Below are positions 1-5,911 of a stretch of DNA of 9,671 nt, one piece after another. Below the pieces are notes generated by a model. The model was not told where the DNA came from, did no database searches, and was given only the letters and a program-made list of their open reading frames with translations. The DNA is from Emcibacter sp. (GTDB lineage Bacteria; Pseudomonadota; Alphaproteobacteria; Sphingomonadales; Emcibacteraceae), in NCBI GenBank assembly GCA_027019205.1, contig JALUWZ010000121.1, positions 1 through 9,671 on the forward strand. Reading direction: 5' to 3'. The position numbers were made by a program, and so were the translations under genes. Positions within the stretch are counted from its first letter, which is position 1. Each line of letters starts with the position of its first letter.

Positions 1-74
1 TTAATTTCCCGGATATGGAAGCATAAGCCGGGATCCGGATTGACAAGCCGGACAATAACCGCCCGTTTGAAATA

Positions 75-135
75 TTGCGATAAACTCCCGCCCTAAACTA
101 TATATATAGTCTGGAAGTTTAGTCATATATTCCAG
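75..135 (+). promoter_or_regulatory. Palindrome-rich promoter/leader region upstream of the decarboxylase operon
   Basis: A possible sigma-70-like promoter is TTGCGA (75-80) and TATATA (99-104) with an 18-nt spacer. It is a weak match. The -10 lies inside a perfect 14-bp palindrome, ACTATATATATAGT (97-110), which is flanked by a larger inverted repeat, CTAAACT (93-99) and AGTTTAG (116-122). A third inverted repeat, CTGGAA (111-116) and TTCCAG (130-135), could form a hairpin at the 5' end of the transcript. A further pair, CCCGCCC (87-93) and GGGCGGG (139-145), brackets them all. The repeats are seen directly. That they are an operator or a leader structure is inferred from their position just before the first gene. 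The regulator, if any, is unknown. Confidence 0.35.
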
Positions 136-174
136 TATGGGCGGGGACAGATGACAAGAATAAAAGAGAAAATC

Positions 175-1590
175 ATGAATTTGGATGACTTCAGAAAGAA
201 TGCCCACCGCCTCGTCGACTGGATGGCGGATTATCTGGAAAATATTGAGGATTATCCGGTGAAGCCCGCGACAAAACCGGGGGAGATACTGGCCCGGCTT
301 GATGAAAAGGCTCCGACAGACCCAGAGCAGATGGACGATATTTTCCGGGATTTTCAGGAGATTATCCTGCCCGGCATGACCCACTGGCAGCATCCGGGCT
401 TTATGGCCTATTTCCCGGCCAATGCCAGCCCGCCCTCTGTATTGGCCGAAATGCTGACCGCGACGCTTGCGGCACAATGTATGAGCTGGCAGACCTCCCC
501 CGCCGCGACCGAGCTTGAAGAGCGGGTCATGGACTGGCTGCGCGACATGACCGGTCTGCCCCCGGGCTTCCACGGGGTGATTCAGGACAGTGCCTCAACC
601 TCAATGCTGGTGGCCTTCCTTGTTGCCCGAGAACGGCTTAATGAGTTTAAGACCAACCATAGTGGCCTCGACGGGGCCGGACGCCATTGCTGCTATGCCT
701 CTGCCGAAGTGCACTCCTCCACCGACAAGGGGATTCGCATGGCCGGGCTTGGCTCAGACAATCTGCGTAAAATTCCGCTGGATGAGAATTTTTCGATGAT
801 TCCCGCAGAACTCGACAAAGCCATTCGGGCAGATATTGCGGCGGGCCACAAGCCAACCTGCGTGGTGGCCACCCTCGGCAGCACCAGCCTGTCAGCCATT
901 GACCCGTTGCGGGCCATCGGGGAGATCTGCCGGAAATACCGGGTCTGGCTCCATGTCGATGCGGCATGGGCCGGCAGTGCGCTTATCCTGCCGGAATATC
1001 GCTGGATGATCAACGGGATCGGGCTGGCCGACAGTTTTGTCTTTAACCCCCATAAATGGCTGCTGACCCAGTTTGACTGTTCAGCCTTTTTCATCCGCGA
1101 CAAGGCCGCGCTGATCCGCAGTTTCGAAATCCTGCCGGAATATCTCAAAACCCGTGAGGGCAACCGGGTGAATAATTACCGCGACTGGGGTCCCGGGCTG
1201 GGCCGGCGTTTTCGGGCGCTGAAATTATGGTTCGTCATCCGCTCTTACGGTATTACGGGACTTCAGGATCATGTCAGGCGCCATATTGACATGGGCCACG
1301 CACTGGCAAAACAGGTGGAGAAAGAGCCGGATTTTGAGCTGCTGGCCCCGAATCCACTGGCCCTGTTCTGTTTTCGCTATCACCCGGAAAATATCAGCGA
1401 AGACCTGCTTGACAGCCTGAATGAGAGAATATTCGAGGCGATCAATGACAGCGGGGAGATTTACCTGACCCAAACCCGGATCAACGGCAAATATGCCATC
1501 CGGCTGGTCAGCGGGTCACCCTGGACTACCCGGCAACATATTGACAAGGCATGGCAAATTATCAAAGATATGGCGCGAAAGACCAAATAA
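175..1590 (+). CDS. Aromatic-L-amino-acid decarboxylase family protein (group II PLP decarboxylase)
   Basis: Predicted cytosolic PLP enzyme that removes the carboxyl group of an amino acid, probably aromatic, to give the amine. The protein is 471 residues from ATG 175, close to the 480 of human DOPA decarboxylase, with similarity along the whole length. Visible family residues are the phosphate-binding GVIQDSAS stretch (human IQGSAS), His180 that stacks on PLP, Asp262 in HVDAAW, the Schiff-base Lys294 in NPHKW, and Tyr323 in PEYLKT, which aligns with human Tyr332. That Tyr marks true decarboxylases; Phe there is typical of the related aldehyde synthases. ATG 175 is preferred because it opens the usual helix (MNLDDF); an in-frame ATG at 151 would add eight residues and has a G-rich sequence before it. 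First gene of a same-strand run. The substrate (Tyr, Phe, Trp, DOPA) cannot be read from the sequence, and a non-aromatic amino acid is not excluded. Confidence 0.9.
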   Translation: MNLDDFRKNAHRLVDWMADYLENIEDYPVKPATKPGEILARLDEKAPTDPEQMDDIFRDFQEIILPGMTHWQHPGFMAYFPANASPPSVLAEMLTATLAAQCMSWQTSPAATELEERVMDWLRDMTGLPPGFHGVIQDSASTSMLVAFLVARERLNEFKTNHSGLDGAGRHCCYASAEVHSSTDKGIRMAGLGSDNLRKIPLDENFSMIPAELDKAIRADIAAGHKPTCVVATLGSTSLSAIDPLRAIGEICRKYRVWLHVDAAWAGSALILPEYRWMINGIGLADSFVFNPHKWLLTQFDCSAFFIRDKAALIRSFEILPEYLKTREGNRVNNYRDWGPGLGRRFRALKLWFVIRSYGITGLQDHVRRHIDMGHALAKQVEKEPDFELLAPNPLALFCFRYHPENISEDLLDSLNERIFEAINDSGEIYLTQTRINGKYAIRLVSGSPWTTRQHIDKAWQIIKDMARKTK

Positions 1591-1651
1591 GCCGGTCTGC
1601 CGGATTATTGCCACAAACCGGTGTCATAATTCGAGGCCGGAGCGGGATATA

Positions 1652-3040
1652 ATGACGAAAAAAGCACTTCTGATCAGTGGTCAGGAATCCGAAACCATCA
1701 GTACACTGGCAAGAAACCTTATTCATGCCGGGGGCCTGAGCCTGTTTGCCCGTCAGATGAAACAGATGAAGGCCATTGGTGTTGATGAAATGCATGTGGT
1801 AACGGACTGGTTTATCCGCGATTTCGAGGCTGAAATCCTGAAAACGTCCGACCGTCCGGAAAGGGTCTATCTTCATGCCACCAGAGATGCGCCGGTCAGG
1901 CTTCTGGATCATAATATGGACGGCGACAGCTGGTTTTTGCTTGAGGAAGGGGTCATACTGGACAAACGGATTATTGAGCAGGTCGCCGACCATCCCGCCC
2001 CGACCGCAATCAGCTTTATCGGGCAGAATGAATTTCTTTCGGCTCATACCGCCCATGGAATTGCCCTCCATTTTGAAGATCATGACGGGTTTTTCGGCTC
2101 GGTCGCCAAAATATCCGGCGCGACCTTTGGGGCCAATATCCGCAAACTCAACAGTCTCGATGGTCTTGCAAATGCCCTGAAGGCAATTGCGCGGGCGGCA
2201 GACTGTGAAATTGTCGCGGTTACCGGAGTTCCGCTTTATCTTGCGGACCGCCAGCGCGAGGTTGACCTTGTGTGGTTCCCGCTGATCAGCCGCGAGGATG
2301 GCGACAGGGGAACGGAAATACTGCTTGAATTTTACCGGAAGGACATGCCGGACTGGCCGACCCGGCTCCTCTATCGGCATATTGAAAATTTTCTTGTCAA
2401 ATATCTGTGTAAATGCCCGGTCAGGCCGCTTTATGTTTCGATAGTAACGACTCTGGCCGCGTTATATGTCATCTGGCTTTTCTGGAGTGGTTATATGATT
2501 GCGGGGCTGTCCGGGGCCTATATCGTGAGTATCCTGTATGGTGTCAGGGACAAACTTGTCCGGCTGAAAATGCGCCGCCAAAAAATCATGTCCCGCAAAA
2601 TACAGCCGCAAATAATCCGCTGGTCCGCGCGGCCTTGCGAAAATCTGGTGGAATATGGCTGGTATGGCGCTATTGGCGGCTATTTATCAACCCTGTATGG
2701 TCCGGCGCCGCTGATTATCGCCGCTGCCCTCATCCTGTTTCGGCTGGCCGATAAAATACAGACCGGTTTTTTTCGCCGTATGACAAATCGTCATATTTCG
2801 ACAATAGCCGGTTTCGACCGGAAATTTCAGTTGATTGCAGGCGGGCGCAACACCCTTCTGTGGGCCTTGCTGCCTTTTACGCTTTTTGACCTGTCCTACG
2901 GGGGATTTGGCTTCATATGTGTCTATGCTGTAATAACATTCTTTGTACATCAGGCAAGACTTGTGTATCATCTCGAAAATTTAATGATCGCCAACAGCCG
3001 AATATTTGCCGATAACTTTGAGAAAACCAGAAGCCTGTAG
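1652..3040 (+). CDS. Fused nucleotidyltransferase-like / CDP-alcohol phosphatidyltransferase-like membrane protein with eroded catalytic motifs
   Basis: A 462-residue protein from ATG 1652, chosen because GGAG (1639-1642) sits 9 nt upstream; the longer open frame overlaps the decarboxylase gene. Residues 1-215 resemble a sugar-phosphate nucleotidyltransferase fold (ALLISG strand, AGGLSLFARQMKQM helix, VDEMHVVTD strand) but lack the GxGxR loop and a clear metal-binding GD. Residues about 250-450 are hydrophobic, with five or six likely membrane segments, and resemble a CDP-alcohol phosphatidyltransferase: PLYVSIVT at 259-266 stands where TPNxVT is expected. The signature DxxDGxxAR reads YGVRDKLVR (296-304), and no Asp follows at the GxxxDxxxD spacing. 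This order matches the archaeal inositol-1-phosphate cytidylyltransferase/DIPP synthase fusion, here probably inactive. It lies 11 nt before an intact transferase gene, suggesting a partner or regulatory role. Assignment by residue pattern only. Confidence 0.6.
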   Translation: MTKKALLISGQESETISTLARNLIHAGGLSLFARQMKQMKAIGVDEMHVVTDWFIRDFEAEILKTSDRPERVYLHATRDAPVRLLDHNMDGDSWFLLEEGVILDKRIIEQVADHPAPTAISFIGQNEFLSAHTAHGIALHFEDHDGFFGSVAKISGATFGANIRKLNSLDGLANALKAIARAADCEIVAVTGVPLYLADRQREVDLVWFPLISREDGDRGTEILLEFYRKDMPDWPTRLLYRHIENFLVKYLCKCPVRPLYVSIVTTLAALYVIWLFWSGYMIAGLSGAYIVSILYGVRDKLVRLKMRRQKIMSRKIQPQIIRWSARPCENLVEYGWYGAIGGYLSTLYGPAPLIIAAALILFRLADKIQTGFFRRMTNRHISTIAGFDRKFQLIAGGRNTLLWALLPFTLFDLSYGGFGFICVYAVITFFVHQARLVYHLENLMIANSRIFADNFEKTRSL

Positions 3041-3051
3041 AAAAATACCCT

Positions 3052-3942
3052 ATGTCAGAAACCGTAAAGCGTACCTTTGAAACCGAAGAATTCACCAATC
3101 TTCATTTCATCCACCCGATCAGTAGGTGGCTGGTTTCGCGGCTGTCTGGAACGAAAATAACGCCCAATATGGTATCCCTGACCGGAATGATGTTCGGGAT
3201 TCTGGCCGGGATTGCCTATTATCATTATCAGAGCCTCTATATGGTCTTTGCCGGATTTGGCGCCATGGTCATCTGGCATATTCTCGACGGGGCGGACGGG
3301 CAGCTCGCCCGGCTCAACGGGAGCCATTCAGAGCTTGGCAAGATTCTCGACGGCTTCTGTGATTATATCACCTTTATCAGTGTCTATATCGGCATTGGCC
3401 TCGGGCTGTCGTGGCAGGGCGGGGCCGGGATATGGGCCGTTATCCTGTTTGCCGGGGCGCTCCATGCTATCCAGTCCAGCGCCTATGAAATGCAGCGCGG
3501 TGAATATGATTTCTGGGGACATGGCAAGGAGGGGGCCAAACTGCCGGAAATAAGACAGATGATCGCCGACCTTGAAGGAAAATCTTTTCTGTCGATCATG
3601 CTGAACCAGCCTTATATCGGCTATATCAGGATGCAACGGCGATTCTCCGGCATCAGCCCGGAATTACACCATGTCCTGCAGAACTCACTCAAAAACCATC
3701 CTGACAAGGCAGATGACATCCGGGCCTTATACCGGGAGATTTTTGCCCCGGCGGTCCGAAGCTGGTCGATCATGTGTGCCAATTATCGCACCATCACCAT
3801 CTTTATCGCCTGTCTGACCGGCCATCCCCTGTATTTTTTCTGGCTTGAGATCGTCATCCTGACACCTGCGCTGATATTCCTTGTCCAGAAACAACGCCTG
3901 CTAAACCAGTTATTCTCATTGCGCCTGAAAGAAATTATTTAA
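3052..3942 (+). CDS. CDP-alcohol phosphatidyltransferase family membrane enzyme, intact active site
   Basis: A 296-residue inner-membrane enzyme expected to transfer a phosphoryl-alcohol from a CDP-activated donor to an acceptor alcohol, making a phosphodiester lipid or related product. The complete family signature is visible: Asp79, Asp82, Gly83, Ala86, Arg87, then Gly96, Asp100 and Asp104 at exact DxxDGxxAR-x8-GxxxDxxxD spacing, preceded by TPN at 37-39. Hydrophobic segments flank the motif and lie near the C-terminus (about 245-280). The middle (about 150-240) is a polar, probably cytosolic insertion, longer than in minimal phosphatidylglycerophosphate or phosphatidylserine synthases. The start has little Shine-Dalgarno sequence and follows the previous stop by 11 nt, so translation may be coupled. 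The donor and acceptor cannot be told. Inositol-phosphate-type transferases are one possibility, because the upstream gene has an IPCT/DIPPS-like layout. Confidence 0.85.
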   Translation: MSETVKRTFETEEFTNLHFIHPISRWLVSRLSGTKITPNMVSLTGMMFGILAGIAYYHYQSLYMVFAGFGAMVIWHILDGADGQLARLNGSHSELGKILDGFCDYITFISVYIGIGLGLSWQGGAGIWAVILFAGALHAIQSSAYEMQRGEYDFWGHGKEGAKLPEIRQMIADLEGKSFLSIMLNQPYIGYIRMQRRFSGISPELHHVLQNSLKNHPDKADDIRALYREIFAPAVRSWSIMCANYRTITIFIACLTGHPLYFFWLEIVILTPALIFLVQKQRLLNQLFSLRLKEII

Positions 3943-3945
3943 CCC

Positions 3946-4278
3946 ATGGAAACAAAATCGCAAAAAAACAGTAAAATATCGGATAAGGATCAACAAAGGG
4001 ACCTTCTGGCCTCCTACCGGGACAGCATTGACAATATTGATGCGGCCCTTATTCACATGCTGGCCGAACGGTTCAAGATTACCCAGCAGGTGGGGCAATT
4101 CAAGGCGAAATATGGCCTGCCCCCGGCAGATAAAATCCGCGAGCAACGCCAGATAGACCGGCTGCGCGCCCTGTCGGAAGAGGCCAGACTCGATCCGGAT
4201 TTTTCCGAGAAATTCCTCCATTTTATCATTACCGAGGTTATCCGCCATCACGAACAGCTGCGTGAGGACGGTGTCTGA
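3946..4278 (+). CDS. Chorismate mutase, AroQ class, monofunctional
   Basis: Converts chorismate to prephenate, the branch-point step to phenylalanine and tyrosine, in the cytosol. The 110-residue all-helical protein carries the AroQ active-site residues at the spacing of the E. coli P-protein mutase domain: Arg25, Arg42, Lys53, Asp62, Arg65 and Glu66, matching E. coli Arg11, Arg28, Lys39, Asp48, Arg51 and Glu52. At the last-helix positions of E. coli Ser84 and Gln88, an ungapped count gives Val98 and His102 in EVIRHHEQL, which may be a subgroup trait. The first 20 residues are a polar, Lys-rich extension. No dehydratase or dehydrogenase domain is attached. ATG 3946 follows the previous stop by only 3 nt and lacks a clear Shine-Dalgarno, so translational coupling is likely. 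Its place in this operon points to aromatic amino acid supply. Isochorismate pyruvate lyase is a less likely alternative. Confidence 0.87.
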   Translation: METKSQKNSKISDKDQQRDLLASYRDSIDNIDAALIHMLAERFKITQQVGQFKAKYGLPPADKIREQRQIDRLRALSEEARLDPDFSEKFLHFIITEVIRHHEQLREDGV

Positions 4279-4438
4279 CATCGACAAAAACCCGAATGAC
4301 TCACAGAATCACCCGAAAAATGTCTGGTCTCTGCCGCCAACTTTAAGCGGCTCATTCCCGCCGACTGACCGGCGGGCCAAATTTCTGAAAATCGGTGAAT
4401 CCGACCGCTTTACCCTGAAATTCTACAGGCCGGAATAA
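4271..4438 (+). CDS. Small hypothetical protein overlapping the chorismate mutase 3' end
   Basis: An open frame of 55 codons starts at GTG 4271, inside the last codons of the mutase gene, and ends at TAA 4438. Another in-frame GTG lies at 4262. The product is polar, rich in Asn, Pro and Ser at the N-terminus, with a basic, more ordered-looking C-terminus (RRAKFLKIGESDRFTLKF). There is no signal peptide, membrane segment or Cys motif. I do not recognise the family. The 8-nt overlap would suit translational coupling, and GAGGAC just upstream is too close to be a good ribosome-binding site. The frame is otherwise the only candidate in the 226-nt gap before the symporter gene. It may be a real small protein or a chance frame. 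Confidence 0.35.
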   Translation: MSDIDKNPNDSQNHPKNVWSLPPTLSGSFPPTDRRAKFLKIGESDRFTLKFYRPE

Positions 4439-4450
4439 AAAGCTTGGGCA

Positions 4451-4478
4451 TTGCCCCCATTATATGTATTTTCATAAA
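4451..4478 (+). promoter_or_regulatory. Possible weak promoter before the symporter gene
   Basis: TTGCCC (4451-4456) and CATAAA (4473-4478) are separated by 16 nt, each matching four of six sigma-70 consensus bases, about 25 nt upstream of the symporter start. A short GGGC/GCCC hairpin (4446-4456) overlaps the -35 box. The 66-nt gap here is the largest break in the gene run, so a second transcription start is plausible, but the match is weak. Confidence 0.2.
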
Positions 4479-4504
4479 ACAGGGAAATATAAAGGGAGAA
4501 TATT

Positions 4505-5905
4505 ATGAGTGAAACCGGGCAAGCCACAAAATCAGTGGCCCATCATGTCAAATGGTCGTCGCGATCAGCCTTTCTGATGGCGTCTATCGGGGCTGCGGTC
4601 GGTCTGGGCAATCTGTGGCGCTTTCCCTATATTACCGGGGTCAATGGCGGCGGGGCATTTGTCCTGATTTACATCGCTTTTGTGATCATCCTCGGCATTC
4701 CGCTGATCATGTCCGAACTCGCCCTGGGCCGGGCAGGAAAGATGAGCGCCATCGGCACCATGACCATCATGGTCAAGCAGGGCCACAACCCGGTCTGGAA
4801 ATTAATCGGCTGGCTCAGCATTCTGGTGCCGATGATGGGGCTGACCTATTACAGTGTGGTTGCCGGCTGGTCACTGGATTATATCCTCAAAGCCGTCACC
4901 GGCAGCTTTTCCGGGATAGATGCCAAAGGGTCCGGGGCCATGTTTCAGGGGTTGCTCGATAGCTGGCCGCGCCTGACCCTGTGGCACAGCATCTATATGG
5001 TTTCGGTTATTATTGTGGTGTCGATGGGGGTCAAGGCCGGGCTGGAATCCACCGTCAAATTCATGATGCCGGCCTTGTTCATCATCTTGGCCATTCTGTC
5101 CATCTATGCCATGTTCGCCGGCGCGGGACGGGAGGCCTTTGCTTTCCTGTTCAGCCCGGATTTCTCCAAAATCACCGCGCAGACCGTTCTGATGGCCTTT
5201 GGTCAGGCGCTGTTCTCGCTGGCAATCGGCGTCGGGGCATTGATTACCTATGGTGCCTACCTGCCCGATAATGTCTCCCTGCCGAAGGCTGCCGCGATCA
5301 TCGCCATTGCCGACACTCTTGTCGCCCTGCTGGCCGGATTTATGATCTTCCCGATCGTCTTTCAATATCACCTGACTCCGGGCGAAGGCCCCGGACTGAT
5401 CTTTGCCACCCTGCCGATTGCTTTCGGTCAGATGCCGGGCGGGCAGATTTTTGGCATCCTGTTCTTTCTTTTGCTGAGCTTTGCCGCCTTCACCTCATCA
5501 CTTGCGATGCTGGAACCGGCAATTGCCTGGTTCGAGGACAAGGGAAAGTCACGGGTTTTGACGTCCTGGATTGCCGGCATCGGGGCATGGGCGGTCGGCC
5601 TGATCATGCTGCTGTCCTTCAATGTCCTGTCGGATGTCAAGCCACTGAGCTTTATTCATGCGCTGGCCGATAAGAATCTGTTCGGCATTATGGATTTCGT
5701 CGTCGCCAATGTCATGCTGCCGATCAATGCGCTGATGCTTGCCCTGTTCACCGGCTGGGCGATGTCGCGCAGGCTCGTCAGCGAACAGATCGGCTATCCG
5801 CTGGACAGCCGGGGTTTCCTGTTATGGCAAACCGCGATGAAATATATCGCCCCGGTCGCCATTTCGGTCGTGGTTTACATGATGATCTTCGGCAATCCCT
5901 TTTAA
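4505..5905 (+). CDS. Sodium-dependent neurotransmitter-type symporter (NSS/SNF family), probable amino acid transporter
   Basis: Inner-membrane symporter expected to use the sodium gradient to import an amino acid or related amine. The 466-residue protein shows the NSS signature in helix 1 (AAVGLGNLWRFPY, about 30-42), NGGGAF at 47-52, a helix 6 with SLAIGVGALITYG (238-250) matching the unwound LeuT region, and FTSSLAMLEP (329-338), whose Thr-Ser pair corresponds to the LeuT Na2 site. I count 11 hydrophobic helices with a short tail, like bacterial tyrosine/tryptophan carriers Tyt1 and MhsT, rather than the 12 of LeuT. AGGGAG (about 4493-4498) is a good ribosome-binding site. Being beside a decarboxylase and chorismate mutase, an aromatic amino acid or its amine is the favoured substrate, by inference. 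The gene converges on htpG with 6 nt between stops. Confidence 0.9.
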   Translation: MSETGQATKSVAHHVKWSSRSAFLMASIGAAVGLGNLWRFPYITGVNGGGAFVLIYIAFVIILGIPLIMSELALGRAGKMSAIGTMTIMVKQGHNPVWKLIGWLSILVPMMGLTYYSVVAGWSLDYILKAVTGSFSGIDAKGSGAMFQGLLDSWPRLTLWHSIYMVSVIIVVSMGVKAGLESTVKFMMPALFIILAILSIYAMFAGAGREAFAFLFSPDFSKITAQTVLMAFGQALFSLAIGVGALITYGAYLPDNVSLPKAAAIIAIADTLVALLAGFMIFPIVFQYHLTPGEGPGLIFATLPIAFGQMPGGQIFGILFFLLLSFAAFTSSLAMLEPAIAWFEDKGKSRVLTSWIAGIGAWAVGLIMLLSFNVLSDVKPLSFIHALADKNLFGIMDFVVANVMLPINALMLALFTGWAMSRRLVSEQIGYPLDSRGFLLWQTAMKYIAPVAISVVVYMMIFGNPF

Positions 5906-5911
5906 GGACTT

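Noticed and set aside
1..573. 190-residue minus-strand open frame across the start of the window
   Set aside because: Most of it is antisense to the well-supported decarboxylase gene. The only non-overlapping part encodes about 41 residues with one CxxC and no recognisable family.
1591..1651. CCGGT/ACCGG hairpin between the first two genes as a terminator
   Set aside because: The stem is only five base pairs, the loop is long and no T-tract follows, so it does not argue against co-transcription.
1562..2380. 272-residue minus-strand open frame
   Set aside because: Antisense to the 1652 gene, no domain pattern, and the plus-strand frame has a good ribosome-binding site and membrane-protein character.
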